A DNA stretch of 64,000 nt from Weissella viridescens (lineage in GTDB: Bacteria > Bacillota > Bacilli > Lactobacillales > Lactobacillaceae). The stretch lies in NCBI RefSeq assembly GCF_001437355.1, contig NZ_JQBM01000001.1, positions 1 through 64,000 of the forward strand, read 5' to 3'. This document shows positions 44,404 through 53,224 of the stretch, piece after piece. Position numbers and translations under genes: made by a program. How positions within the stretch are numbered: position 1 is the first letter of the stretch; every line of letters begins with the position of its first letter. Below the pieces are notes generated by a model. The model saw only the letters and a list, made by a program, of their open reading frames with translations, searched no databases and was not told where the DNA came from.

Positions 44404-45048
44404 ATGACAAATATTGCAATTTTAGCTGCTGCTGGACGAATTGGTAAACTTGTAAGAGCCAATTTAATTAATCAAACGGATGCGAACGTTACGCTTGTAG
44501 CGCGTTCAGCTGAACAACGTTTAAAGATTCATGATGATGATCGTGAGACATTTGTTTCGACGGATTTGACTGATACAAAGCTAGTTTCGGATGCACTTAA
44601 GGGGCAAGACATTGTTGTTTTAGCTGTAGCACCACATGCTGAATTGGCGGAAGAAATTATTACAGCGATGCATGAAGCTGGCGTATCGCGTTTAATTGTG
44701 ACTGGCGTTTTAGGTGTAGATGATGAAGTTCCCGGTGCTTTCGGCGAATGGAACGAATCTATGATTGGTGGAGAACTACCAGCTCTGAAAGCCGGATATA
44801 AGACTTTGATGAATAGTGATTTAAACGTCACTTATCTACGTATGACGTGGTTGTATGATGATGCAACAGAACTAAGCTTTGTGATCACAAAACCTGGTGA
44901 ACCATTGCCAGGGGTGCAAGTGACACGTGAGGCCGTGAGTGCCTTCATTACTGAGCAAATTGCAGATGGTGCACAAGCATATCAAAATGAATCAATTGGG
45001 ATTTATGAACCAGGTTCAGAAAAGTTCTCAAAGCCAACATTTTATTAA
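44404..45048 (+). CDS. NAD(P)-binding (atypical SDR/NmrA-like) protein
   Basis: A 214-residue Rossmann-fold protein. The N-terminal NIAILAAAGRIGKLVRANL is a variant GxxGxxG dinucleotide site, followed by the SDR-a5-like pattern VTLVARSAEQR, DIVVLAVAPHAE and RLIVTGVLGVDDEVPG. It resembles NmrA/YwnB-type proteins that act as redox sensors or oxidoreductases of unknown substrate. The ATG at 44404 follows GGAGG; the long upstream reading is not supported. Reduced GxxG spacing means the cofactor preference is uncertain. Confidence 0.82.
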   Translation: MTNIAILAAAGRIGKLVRANLINQTDANVTLVARSAEQRLKIHDDDRETFVSTDLTDTKLVSDALKGQDIVVLAVAPHAELAEEIITAMHEAGVSRLIVTGVLGVDDEVPGAFGEWNESMIGGELPALKAGYKTLMNSDLNVTYLRMTWLYDDATELSFVITKPGEPLPGVQVTREAVSAFITEQIADGAQAYQNESIGIYEPGSEKFSKPTFY

Positions 45049-45056
45049 ATCGATTT

Positions 45057-45101
45057 AGTAGAATCACCTGAACGCATAGGAATGGTGCTTCTACTTTTTT
45101 T
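45057..45101 (+). terminator. Terminator after the NAD(P)-binding protein gene
   Basis: AGTAGAA/TTCTACT plus inner CACC/GGTG, then T7. Confidence 0.82.
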
Positions 45102-45211
45102 GTGAGAAAAAAACGACTTATTCTTAAAAAAGCATCATGCAAAAACGTTTTAATAAGCGTAAACTAGCTAATAGTGTTTTTATCATAAATGGGAAGATGA
45201 GGGTTATATGC

Positions 45212-45976
45212 ATGACAGAATCTGGACAGACACATTGGTTGAGTTGGGCCAACATTAAGCAAAATGTACATGACATTTTTACGTGGCAGTACTATCGTGA
45301 AGGTTTTTCAGGATGGTCAAAGAAGTCGTATATTTGGTTATTAGTTGGTTTGTCGGTAATTATCGGGACAGGATTTATGCATGGTTTTTCAACCATGACA
45401 TTAATTTCGGTACTGGGGGGTGCCATCGGTTTCACATGTACTTTAGCAATTACAAATAATAAACGATTGAATGGGGTATTAGGATTTGTTTCAGCCATTC
45501 TAATCTCATATGTAGCTTGGCATGCAAATAATAACGCGGATATTTTTATGCAAGTGGGGTACGTCCTTGCATTAGATATTCCAGTTATTCTATTTGGAAG
45601 TGCTTGGAATGCGCGTAAGATCCGCAAGATGGATCGAACTGGCTGGTTAATTTTGTTGGGTACGTTTATCGTGATGTATTCATTCCTATTTTGGATTGAT
45701 ACGCAAGTCTTTATTTCACCACGTCCATTCATTGATGCGTTTTCCGCTGCAATCGGCTTCACCGGTGCGGCACTAATGCTTGGTAAATATTCTTCGCAAT
45801 ATGTGATGTGGTCAATTCAAGGAATTACTTCCGTGTTATTGTGGTTTATCACAGCGCAACAAGGTGACGCCAATTGGGTCTTATTCGCAACTTACTTGTT
45901 GTACCTTGGAAATGATGTGCTGGGTCTGTTCTTCAGTCCATGGCGAATGTTTAATAAGTCTAAACAAAGTTCATAA
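45212..45976 (+). CDS. pnuC: PnuC-family nicotinamide riboside transporter
   Basis: A 254-residue membrane protein with about seven to eight hydrophobic segments, resembling PnuC facilitators that bring in nicotinamide riboside, which is trapped by phosphorylation. Family-like features are the N-terminal amphipathic WQYYREGFSGWSKKSY, LGGAIGFTCTLAITNNK, and the C-terminal VMWSIQGITSVLLWF followed by LLYLGNDVLGLFF. The start at ATG 45212 is eight bases after TGAGGG. No NadR-type kinase is nearby. Related PnuT/PnuX vitamins are possible substrates. Confidence 0.85.
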   Translation: MTESGQTHWLSWANIKQNVHDIFTWQYYREGFSGWSKKSYIWLLVGLSVIIGTGFMHGFSTMTLISVLGGAIGFTCTLAITNNKRLNGVLGFVSAILISYVAWHANNNADIFMQVGYVLALDIPVILFGSAWNARKIRKMDRTGWLILLGTFIVMYSFLFWIDTQVFISPRPFIDAFSAAIGFTGAALMLGKYSSQYVMWSIQGITSVLLWFITAQQGDANWVLFATYLLYLGNDVLGLFFSPWRMFNKSKQSS

Positions 45977-45984
45977 GATTAATC

Positions 45985-46015
45985 AAAAAGGCAGACCTGA
46001 AATGGTCTGCCTTTT
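45985..46015 (+). terminator. Terminator after pnuC
   Basis: AAAAGGCAGACC pairs with GGTCTGCCTTTT. Confidence 0.9.
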
Positions 46016-46055
46016 GTGTTATCATGCAAGGTAATGGAAAAAGTGAGGAAGAATG

Positions 46056-46748
46056 ATGCGATATCAATATTTAATTTTTGATTTGGATGATACTTTATTA
46101 GATTTTAAGGGTGGCGAAATTGCGGGATTAAAAAATGTCTTCGCAAAACAAGGCTTTGACACGGTGCTTCAAGAAAAAGCATTCAATGAGTATACACGAA
46201 TTAATTGGGAACTGTGGTCTGCGTTCGAGAAGGGCGAAATTTCCAAACAAACAATTCATCAAACGCGATTCGATAAGCTGCTTGTATCTCTAGGGGTGGC
46301 AGGCGATGGTAGTGCATTTGAACGCCAATATCGTGAAGAACTTAATCATAATTATCGAATCATAGATGGGGCGGAAGCGTTTTTAGCGCATTTAAAGCAA
46401 TCAGGGTATCATTTAATCGCCGGGACCAATGGTGAAGCGCAAACCCAACATCTTCGATTAGAACATACTGGTTTCGACAGCTATTTTGAACAAGTTTATA
46501 TTTCAGATGAAATGGGTGTGGCGAAACCAGATCCAGGTTTTTACACACAAATTTTTAACGAAAATCCTGAAATGACTAAAAACAACACGGTGATGATTGG
46601 TGATGGACTGGCATCGGATATCCAAGGTGGGACTAATTTTGGAATCGATACCATTTGGGTCAACTTTACACAAACCCCAGCTCCAGAAACGCCACAGCCA
46701 ACAGCGACAGTACAGACTTATAAAGAATTAATACAACAGCTATCCTAA
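46056..46748 (+). CDS. HAD-superfamily phosphatase, YjjG type
   Basis: A 230-residue HAD hydrolase resembling YjjG/YfnB, nucleoside 5'-monophosphatases with a housecleaning role toward non-canonical pyrimidines. The DxDxT motif is FDLDDT (Asp9, Asp11), then the cap domain, AGTNGEAQTQ (motif II), GVAKPDPGFY (motif III Lys) and MIGDGLASDIQGG (motif IV). Tandem ATGs exist at 46053 and 46056; the second has better spacing from GTGAGG. It converges on rnj, sharing a terminator. Confidence 0.87.
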   Translation: MRYQYLIFDLDDTLLDFKGGEIAGLKNVFAKQGFDTVLQEKAFNEYTRINWELWSAFEKGEISKQTIHQTRFDKLLVSLGVAGDGSAFERQYREELNHNYRIIDGAEAFLAHLKQSGYHLIAGTNGEAQTQHLRLEHTGFDSYFEQVYISDEMGVAKPDPGFYTQIFNENPEMTKNNTVMIGDGLASDIQGGTNFGIDTIWVNFTQTPAPETPQPTATVQTYKELIQQLS

Positions 46749-46750
46749 TA

Positions 46751-46788
46751 AAAAAACTCAAAGTCAATATGACTTTGAGCTTTTTTTT
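46751..46788. terminator. Bidirectional terminator between the HAD gene and rnj
   Basis: CTCAAAGTCA pairs with TGACTTTGAG, with A6 on one side and T8 on the other. Confidence 0.92.
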
Positions 46789-48469
46789 ATACCATAATGA
46801 AAATTGGTAAAATGAGTGGGCGACGTTTTGTCTTATCGTATAAGAAACGTTGCAAGTGAGATACCACGGCATTTCGAATGCTGTGTTCACTGGCATTTGG
46901 TTCACGCATTGCCATTAAAATGGTATGGAAAATTTCTTTACGACCTTCATTAATCAAATCTTCTGACTCACGCATGTAGATAAAGCCACGTGATAGAATA
47001 TCTGGTCCGGCTGTAATTTCTTTATTATTCAAATCAATTGTTGCAACAACAACAACTAGTCCATCTTCTGAAAGCAGCTTTCGATCGCGCAGAACAGCAG
47101 CTCCGACATCACCGATACCATTTCCATCAACATAAGTATCCTCAGCAGGGAAGTGGTCCGCGATACGAGCAGAGTCTTCAGTTAGAGCAAGGACGTCACC
47201 ATTGTCGAGAATGAAAGTGTTATCTTTAGGAACACCGATATCATGTGCTAAACCTTCATGGACCTTAAGCATACGATATTCACCGTGGACGGGCATGAAG
47301 TACTTTGGCTTAATCAATGAAAGCATTAACTTTTGTTCTTCCTGGCCACCGTGACCTGAAGCGTGAATGTTATTGACCTTACCGTGAATAACATTTGCTC
47401 CAGCTTCTTCCAATTCATTGATAACACGATCAACTGAGGCTGTGTTTCCAGGAATTGGTGAACTAGAGAAAATGACTGTATCGTTTGGTTGAATCTTAAT
47501 TTGCTTATGGGTACCATTAGCAATTCGGGCGAGGGCAGCCATCGGTTCACCTTGTGATCCGGTACATAAAATGAGTACTTTTTCAGGTGGCAATTTATTG
47601 ACTTCGTGCGCATCAATTAACATTTCTTCTGGAATATCGAGATATCCGAGCGCAAGTCCATTAGTTACCGCGCTTTCCATTGAACGTCCGAAAACTGCAA
47701 TCTTACGTCCGTGTGCTAAGGCAGCTTCTGTTGCCATTTGGACACGAGACATATTTGAGGCGAAAGTTGCAAATATAATGCGACCGTTAATTTCATCGAA
47801 CAACTTGTCAATTGTCTTTCCAACCCACCGCTCTGATTTTGTAAATTCAGCACGTTCCGCGTTGGTAGAATCAGACATCAATAGTAGGACGCCTTCTGAA
47901 CCGATACGGGCCATCTTTTGTAGGTTAGGTGGCTGGTTCGTAGTAGGGGTGAAGTCAAACTTAAAGTCACCAGTTTCAACAATTGTACCAACCGGTGTGT
48001 GAACAGCAACTCCATAAGTGTCTGGAATTGAGTGGGTCGTACGGAAGAATTCGACACTCAACTTGTCAAAAGTTAGGACGGTATCTTCATCAATCTCATG
48101 CAGTTCAGTTGTTTTTAATTGGTTGTGTTCTTCAAGTTTATTTTTAATTAATGCCATTGCAAGAGGACCAGCGTACACTGGAACATTCACGGCATCTAAG
48201 AAGAAATGAATCGCCCCAATGTGATCTTCATGCCCATGGGTAATAACTAAGGCTTTAATCTTATCGCGATTTTCCTGGATATATGTGTAGTCAGGAATAA
48301 CATAGTCAATTCCTAACAACTCATCTTCAGGAAATTTAACACCGGCATCAATGATAACGATCTCGTCACCATATTGAATGCCGTAAGTGTTCTTTCCGAT
48401 TTCACCTAAGCCACCCAGAGCATAAACCGCTGCTTCATCAGGGTTAATGTTTAGCTCCATATTGCTCAT
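46787..48469 (-). CDS. rnjA: Ribonuclease J
   Basis: RNase J is a beta-CASP metallo-beta-lactamase with 5'-3' exonuclease and endonuclease activity, central to mRNA decay and rRNA processing. The 560-residue protein has HGHEDH (78-83), ETGDFKFD, DSTNAE, the beta-CASP motifs FATFASN and GSQGEP, MPVHGEYRML, and a C-terminal domain. It lies three bases after rpoY, the conserved rpoY-rnjA (ykzG-rnjA) arrangement, so it is the J1 orthologue. GGAG is the RBS. Confidence 0.96.
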   Translation of the reverse strand: MSNMELNINPDEAAVYALGGLGEIGKNTYGIQYGDEIVIIDAGVKFPEDELLGIDYVIPDYTYIQENRDKIKALVITHGHEDHIGAIHFFLDAVNVPVYAGPLAMALIKNKLEEHNQLKTTELHEIDEDTVLTFDKLSVEFFRTTHSIPDTYGVAVHTPVGTIVETGDFKFDFTPTTNQPPNLQKMARIGSEGVLLLMSDSTNAERAEFTKSERWVGKTIDKLFDEINGRIIFATFASNMSRVQMATEAALAHGRKIAVFGRSMESAVTNGLALGYLDIPEEMLIDAHEVNKLPPEKVLILCTGSQGEPMAALARIANGTHKQIKIQPNDTVIFSSSPIPGNTASVDRVINELEEAGANVIHGKVNNIHASGHGGQEEQKLMLSLIKPKYFMPVHGEYRMLKVHEGLAHDIGVPKDNTFILDNGDVLALTEDSARIADHFPAEDTYVDGNGIGDVGAAVLRDRKLLSEDGLVVVVATIDLNNKEITAGPDILSRGFIYMRESEDLINEGRKEIFHTILMAMREPNASEHSIRNAVVSHLQRFLYDKTKRRPLILPIFIMV

Positions 48470-48472
48470 AAA

Positions 48473-48685
48473 TTAAAACTCCGTCAACTTGAAATCGGGA
48501 CTTTGTTGCTCGTAAGCAAGTGCCTTTTCTGAAAGTTGTTCAATTTGTTCGACATTGTAATCTGTGTTTTTTTCGACTTCGCGACGCGCAGTTGGTTGGT
48601 CAGGAACATCTAGGTAAAGTGAGTGAGTATCCTCACGCTTTGGATTACGTTGCTTTGATTCTTGGTAATATACTTTGAAAATCAT
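48473..48685 (-). CDS. rpoY: RNA polymerase epsilon subunit RpoY
   Basis: A 70-residue small RNA polymerase subunit (formerly YkzG, DUF1447) found in Bacillota. It opens MIFKVYYQESKQRNPKRE, with TLSLYLDV-like SHSLYLDV spacing and RREVEKNTDYNVEQIE, typical of the family. AAAGGAG precedes the ATG on the minus strand. It is cotranscribed with rnjA. The AT-rich upstream region (48690-48760) should hold the promoter, but I could not pick one -10 with confidence. Confidence 0.94.
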   Translation of the reverse strand: MIFKVYYQESKQRNPKREDTHSLYLDVPDQPTARREVEKNTDYNVEQIEQLSEKALAYEQQSPDFKLTEF

Positions 48686-48829
48686 AAAAAACTCCTTTAA
48701 TAAATCTATTTTTCCGTATAGTCTTATTTAATATAATATCAGAATTTGGTTGATAAAACTAGTGTCTCCCAATAGCTTGAATTTTTTAAGGGCTAACGCT
48801 GTTAAATTTAACCGTCATTTATGATTTTA

Positions 48830-48838
48830 TGGCATACT
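48830..48838 (+). promoter_or_regulatory. Extended -10 promoter of the gene at 48889
   Basis: TGG-CATACT extended -10, 50 bases before the start codon; weak -35. Confidence 0.4.
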
Positions 48839-48888
48839 TAATAGTGAAGTGATGTGTTCTAAAATTGGTAAATGGCGAAGGGGAAGCT

Positions 48889-49374
48889 ATGAAAATCTTT
48901 ATTATTGGCGCGACCGTAGTTGTGATTTTAATTCTGTTGACGATTTTTCGACGAACTGGTCGAAAACTAACTGAGCAACAAATCATTGAATCGCAACAGT
49001 GTGTTAATGCGGCGATGAATTCAGTTGTCAAACACCTAGATCCAAGTTTGGGCATTATTGAAGACAGTAAGCCATTTCGTTCAACATTGGTTGCCAACAT
49101 ATGGGGGCACGAAGTCATGGCATTTGAATTTATTTTGCCAGTTGAACGAAAATTAAATGCCGATGTGTTAAGGCGAAAACTCAACAACGGGCTGCAGGCA
49201 TATGCTACGAGTCATCAATTAGAATCATATGACCAATCAGAACCAGTCTTTGTGGTGACTGACATCTGGTTTAACCAAGCCGGAACGACATTGCATGTTG
49301 ATGTTACCCACGTCGTTAATGCAGAAACTGTTGCATATTTACATGATTTAAGACGCCTCAACCAAACCAATTAA
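48889..49374 (+). CDS. N-terminally anchored protein of unknown function
   Basis: A 161-residue protein I do not recognise. Residues about 3-20 (IFIIGATVVVILILLTIF) form a membrane anchor followed by RRTGRK, so the remaining soluble alpha/beta-looking domain is predicted to be cytoplasmic. The soluble part alternates short hydrophobic strands and charged helices (VFVVTDIWFNQAGTTLHVDVTHV). The ATG at 48889 follows AAGGGGAAG. It is divergent from rpoY-rnjA and precedes def, which has its own -10 at 49378. Confidence 0.65.
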   Translation: MKIFIIGATVVVILILLTIFRRTGRKLTEQQIIESQQCVNAAMNSVVKHLDPSLGIIEDSKPFRSTLVANIWGHEVMAFEFILPVERKLNADVLRRKLNNGLQAYATSHQLESYDQSEPVFVVTDIWFNQAGTTLHVDVTHVVNAETVAYLHDLRRLNQTN

Positions 49375-49383
49375 TGCTATACT
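49375..49383 (+). promoter_or_regulatory. Extended -10 promoter of def
   Basis: TGC-TATACT, an extended -10 about 42 bases before the def start, directly at the end of the preceding gene. Confidence 0.5.
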
Positions 49384-49424
49384 ATTTTCATAATAAAATT
49401 ATGACATGGAGGAGTGAATAACCT

Positions 49425-50000
49425 ATGTATCGAATGGACCAAGTTGTGCGGGATGGTGACTCTGTACTTAGAAAGCAAGCGGCAAAAGTTGATTTTCCAC
49501 TTTCAAGTGAGGACCAACAAGTGACTAAAGATATGATGGAATATCTGATTATCAGTCAAGATGAAAAGGAAAATGAAAAATATGGACTTCGTCCTGGTGT
49601 TGGTTTAGCTGCACCACAAGTTGGCGTTTCAAAGCAATATGCCTCAATTTTGATTCGTAACGAAGATGTTGATGGGCATGAGGATGATGAGAAAACTTAT
49701 TTCTTTAAGGGAACGATTTATAATCCTGTCATTACACGCCAATCAGTTAAGCAGCAAGCCCTAGCCGGCGGTGAGGGATGTTTATCTGTCGATGAAGATC
49801 AAGCTGGCTTTGTTGAGCGAGCTTACCGTATTACTGTGAAGTATCAAGATGAAGCTGGCGAGCAACAGGAGATTAAATTACAGGGATACCCAGCCGACGT
49901 ATTCCAACATGAAATTGACCACCTACACGGAACGCTTTATTACGACCACATTAATAAGAGTGAACCATGGCTTGAGCATGATGGCACTCGCTACATTTAA
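49425..50000 (+). CDS. def: Peptide deformylase
   Basis: Peptide deformylase removes the N-formyl group from nascent proteins. The 191-residue protein carries the three active-site motifs: GVGLAAPQ (58-65), EGCLS (117-121, metal ligand Cys119) and HEIDH (162-166). The insertion between motifs 1 and 2 marks the Gram-positive type II class. GGAGGAG lies eight bases before the ATG. A UPF0223 gene follows after 13 bases. Confidence 0.97.
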   Translation: MYRMDQVVRDGDSVLRKQAAKVDFPLSSEDQQVTKDMMEYLIISQDEKENEKYGLRPGVGLAAPQVGVSKQYASILIRNEDVDGHEDDEKTYFFKGTIYNPVITRQSVKQQALAGGEGCLSVDEDQAGFVERAYRITVKYQDEAGEQQEIKLQGYPADVFQHEIDHLHGTLYYDHINKSEPWLEHDGTRYI

Positions 50001-50013
50001 TTAAGGGAAAAAC

Positions 50014-50331
50014 ATGGCTGATAAAAATTTTAATTATCCCTTCTTGGAAGGGTGGTCCACTGACGATATTGTTAAAGCGAGTCGTTTATATGATGCTGTT
50101 GCAAACGCCTATGAAGTTGGCGTTGAACGTGATGAATTATTAGCTGCATATCGAGACTTCAAGACCGTGGTACCAAGTAAATCAGAAGAAAAACAATTAG
50201 ATCGTGAGTTTTCACAAGCAAGCGACTATTCCATTTACCGGGTGATGCAAGCGGCGCGTAGTACAGAACGTCCGCGCTTAAAACAAGCGGCGCGTAGTAC
50301 AGAACGTCCGCGCTTAAAAATGGATGTTTAG
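50014..50331 (+). CDS. UPF0223 (YktA-family) protein with a duplicated C-terminal tail
   Basis: A 105-residue member of UPF0223, small proteins of unknown function. The family part is FNYPFLEGWSTDDIVKASRL through YRDFKTVVPSKSEEKQLDREFSQASDYSIYRVMQ (read in parts). The C-terminal tail holds QAARSTERPRLK twice, encoded by two identical 36-base units. Relatives are usually about 90 residues, so one unit is probably extra. AAGGGA is the RBS. It precedes the IMPase gene by 12 bases, the common YktA-IMPase pairing. Confidence 0.9.
   Translation: MADKNFNYPFLEGWSTDDIVKASRLYDAVANAYEVGVERDELLAAYRDFKTVVPSKSEEKQLDREFSQASDYSIYRVMQAARSTERPRLKQAARSTERPRLKMDV
50248..50319 (+). repeat. Perfect 36-nt tandem duplication
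   Basis: Bases 50248-50283 and 50284-50319 are identical, without a single synonymous difference. The duplication is in frame and adds 12 residues to the UPF0223 protein. Lack of divergence implies it is recent or maintained. Confidence 0.97.
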
Positions 50332-50343
50332 AGAGGACCGCTA

Positions 50344-51132
50344 ATGTCACTCACACCAAAACAGTTGGATGCGTGCGTATTAGTCTGGCTGGATGAAGCA
50401 CGTGAACAAATTCTCAACGCCATGCAAATTCCATTGCAAGTGAGCGAAAAGACGAATGCACGGGATTTGGTGACCAATGTTGATCGGTCAATCGAACAGT
50501 TTTACGTCCAAAAGATTCAACATTTAATGCCGAACGCACACATTATTAGCGAAGAGGGTTATGGCGATCATGTCGAGTCCATGGATGGTGATGTATGGTT
50601 TATTGATCCGATTGATGGTACGTTAAACTTCGTCGAACAACGGGCAGAATTTGCGACGATGTTGGCGCTATATCACGATGGGGAACCGGTGTGTGCTTGG
50701 ATTATGGATGTTATCCAGAACGAGGTTATTCATGGTGGACCAACCCTAGGAGTGTTTGAAAATGAGCAACGGCTGTCAAAGTTTGAAAATAGGGGTTTGG
50801 CAGCTGGGCTTATAGTTGTTTCAGGGGCACGACTTTTGAGTAATCAAATGTGTCTACCAGAAATTGCGCAGACAGCGTTAGGTTTTCGTGTTTATGGTTC
50901 AGCTGGGATTTCATATATGCACGTTCTACAAGGGCGCGCTATCGGTTATATCAGTAAAATGAAACCTTGGGATTATGCGCCAGGGGTTGCCTTAGCTAAA
51001 ACGTTGGGATTGTCGACAAGTAATATTGACGGCAACGCGCTGAATATGTTAATATCAAATTCAGTAGTAGTTTCAACTCCCAGTGCTCATGAGGAAATCA
51101 TGAGAATTGAGAAACAAACAAACGGTGTCTAG
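50344..51132 (+). CDS. Inositol monophosphatase-family phosphatase
   Basis: A 262-residue Mg2+-dependent, Li+-sensitive-type phosphatase of the IMPase/SuhB family. Metal ligands lie in ISEEG (Glu70), FIDPIDGTLNF (Asp88, Asp91) and KPWDYAPG (about 207-214). In bacteria the substrate may be inositol phosphate, NADP, PAP or sugar phosphates; it cannot be decided here. GAGAGGA is the RBS. It is the last gene of the def-UPF0223-IMPase group, with typA 95 bases on and no clear terminator between. Confidence 0.9.
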   Translation: MSLTPKQLDACVLVWLDEAREQILNAMQIPLQVSEKTNARDLVTNVDRSIEQFYVQKIQHLMPNAHIISEEGYGDHVESMDGDVWFIDPIDGTLNFVEQRAEFATMLALYHDGEPVCAWIMDVIQNEVIHGGPTLGVFENEQRLSKFENRGLAAGLIVVSGARLLSNQMCLPEIAQTALGFRVYGSAGISYMHVLQGRAIGYISKMKPWDYAPGVALAKTLGLSTSNIDGNALNMLISNSVVVSTPSAHEEIMRIEKQTNGV

Positions 51133-51141
51133 TCAGGCACA

Positions 51142-51161
51142 GATATTCATTTATGAATATC
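51142..51161. promoter_or_regulatory. Perfect 20-bp dyad upstream of typA
   Basis: GATATTCAT-TT-ATGAATATC. No T-run follows, so it is not an intrinsic terminator. It may be an operator or an mRNA stem-loop before typA. A second imperfect dyad TTAAAT-N10-ATTTAA follows at about 51168-51189, overlapping a TGA-TTTAAT -10-like sequence. Confidence 0.45.
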
Positions 51162-51227
51162 GTCCGGTTAAATGATGAGAATGATTTAATCGTGAAATGA
51201 TGGATAACATTTAAGGAGAATAGAATT

Positions 51228-53072
51228 TTGGCAAAACGTGAAAACTTACGTAATATTGCAATCATTGCCCACGTTGACCATGGTAAGACAACTTTGGTGA
51301 ACGAGCTTTTGAAGCAATCAGATACACTTGATGCACGCACTGAACTTGGTGATCGTGCAATGGATACCAACGATATTGAAAAGGAACGTGGAATCACAAT
51401 CCTTTCAAAGAATACGGCCGTTGAAATTGGTGATAAGAAGATTAACATCTTGGACACACCAGGACACGCGGACTTCGGTGGTGAAGTTGAACGTATCATG
51501 GGGATGGTTGATGGTGTGCTTTTGGTTGTTGATGCCTTTGAAGGTACAATGCCACAAACACGTTTTGTGTTGAAGAAGGCCTTTGAACAAAAGTTGACAC
51601 CAATCGTGGTTGTTAACAAGGTTGACCGTCCAGGTGCTCGTCCTACAGAAGTTGTTGACGAAGTGCTTGACCTATTTATCGAATTAGGTGCTGATGAAGA
51701 CCAATTGGACTTCCCAGTTGTTTATGCATCAGCTATGAACGGAACTTCTTCTTCAGATCCTGATTTATCAACACAAGAGCACACAATGGATCCTATCTTT
51801 AAGGATATCTTTGAATACATTCCAGCTCCTGAAGATACTTCAGACCAACCATTGCAATTCCAAGTTGCTTTGTTGGACTATAACGACTTCTTAGGTCGTA
51901 TTGGTATCGGACGCGTCTTCAATGGTAAGATTGCCCTTGGGGACAACGTTACTGTTATGAAGCTTGATGGTACAAAGAGTAACTTCCGTGTTACAAAGTT
52001 GTTTGGTTACATGGGATTGGATCGTATCGAAATCGATTCTGCCAAGGCTGGTGATTTGATTGCCATTTCAGGTATGGAAGAAATTTCTGTTGGTGAAACA
52101 GTTGTTAGTCCAGACAGTCCTGAAGCTTTGCCAGTTCTTCGTATCGACGAACCAACTTTGCAAATGACATTCCGTATTAACAACTCTCCATTTGCTGGTC
52201 GCGAAGGTAAGTTTGTTACGGCTCGTCAAATCGAAGACCGTCTACGTCGCGAATTGCATACTGACGTTTCATTGCGTATTGAAGATACAGATGAAGCTGG
52301 TGCATGGTTAGTTTCTGGTCGTGGTGAATTGCACCTTTCAATCTTGATTGAAACAATGCGTCGTGAAGGTTACGAACTTCAAGTTTCACGTCCTGAAGTT
52401 ATCTTCAAGAACATTGATGGTGTTGATTCAGAACCTTATGAAACTGTTCAAATTGACACACCTGACGAATACTCAGGTTCTGTTATCGAATCATTGTCAA
52501 ACCGTAAGGGTGACATGATCAACATGGAACCTACTGGTACTGGTACCACTCGTTTGGAATTCTCTGTTCCTTCACGTGGTTTGATTGGTTACTCAACTGA
52601 ATTTATGTCATTGACACGTGGATATGGTATCTATAACCACACATTCTCTGAATACCAACCAATCGTTAAGAACTGGAACCCAGGACGTCGTAACGGAACA
52701 CTTGTTTCAATCAACCAAGGCCCAACAACTGCATATGCGATTATGGGTGTTGAAGATCGTGGAACAATGTTCGTACATCCTGGTGATGAAGTTTATGAAG
52801 GTATGGTTGTGGGAATGAACTCTCGTGATAACGATATCTCTGTTAACGTTACTAAGGCAAAGAACCAAACTAACGTGCGTTCTTCTAACAAGGACCAAAC
52901 TGCTTCAATCAAGACGCCACGTGATATGACGCTTGAAGAATCACTTGAATTCTTGGCTGAAGACGAATTGGCCGAAGTTACACCAGAACACGTTCGTATT
53001 CGTAAGCAAATCTTGAATACAGCAGAACGTGAAAAGGCTGCTAAGCGTCGTAAGACAGCACAACAAGGTTAA
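51228..53072 (+). CDS. typA: Ribosome-associated GTPase TypA/BipA
   Basis: TypA is a translational GTPase of the EF-G/LepA type needed for 50S assembly and growth under cold or other stress. The 614-residue protein has [10 protein letters not shown] (14-23), [31 protein letters not shown], then beta-barrel, EF-G-like and unique C-terminal domains. The start is TTG, eight bases after AAGGAGAA; no ATG fits. Codon use is strongly optimised. A terminator follows. Confidence 0.97.
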   Translation: MAKRENLRNIAIIAHVDHGKTTLVNELLKQSDTLDARTELGDRAMDTNDIEKERGITILSKNTAVEIGDKKINILDTPGHADFGGEVERIMGMVDGVLLVVDAFEGTMPQTRFVLKKAFEQKLTPIVVVNKVDRPGARPTEVVDEVLDLFIELGADEDQLDFPVVYASAMNGTSSSDPDLSTQEHTMDPIFKDIFEYIPAPEDTSDQPLQFQVALLDYNDFLGRIGIGRVFNGKIALGDNVTVMKLDGTKSNFRVTKLFGYMGLDRIEIDSAKAGDLIAISGMEEISVGETVVSPDSPEALPVLRIDEPTLQMTFRINNSPFAGREGKFVTARQIEDRLRRELHTDVSLRIEDTDEAGAWLVSGRGELHLSILIETMRREGYELQVSRPEVIFKNIDGVDSEPYETVQIDTPDEYSGSVIESLSNRKGDMINMEPTGTGTTRLEFSVPSRGLIGYSTEFMSLTRGYGIYNHTFSEYQPIVKNWNPGRRNGTLVSINQGPTTAYAIMGVEDRGTMFVHPGDEVYEGMVVGMNSRDNDISVNVTKAKNQTNVRSSNKDQTASIKTPRDMTLEESLEFLAEDELAEVTPEHVRIRKQILNTAEREKAAKRRKTAQQG

Positions 53073-53089
53073 TTTAAAGTCATTAAAAG

Positions 53090-53128
53090 TAAAGTATTTA
53101 CTCAATTTTGAGTAAATGCTTTTTTTTA
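53090..53128 (+). terminator. Terminator after typA
   Basis: AAAGTATTTACTCA pairs with TGAGTAAATGCTTT (one wobble), then T8. Confidence 0.92.
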
Positions 53129-53180
53129 TTTGAAAATTTATGCGAATGCATGAAGCAGACCAGTTGTCGATTATGAAGTA

Positions 53181-53189
53181 TGATAAAAT
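53181..53189 (+). promoter_or_regulatory. Extended -10 promoter of ftsW
   Basis: TGA-TAAAAT, 35 bases before the ftsW start; no good -35. Confidence 0.5.
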
Positions 53190-53224
53190 AAGAGTTACGA
53201 TTAAATATAAAGGAGTGATGCTTT

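Noticed and set aside
45292..45762. A 156-codon open frame on the minus strand
   Set aside because: Antisense to the PnuC-like gene, whose hydrophobic codons create long open complementary frames.
51098..51619. A 173-codon open frame on the minus strand
   Set aside because: Antisense to the start of typA; strong codon bias of typA explains the open frame.
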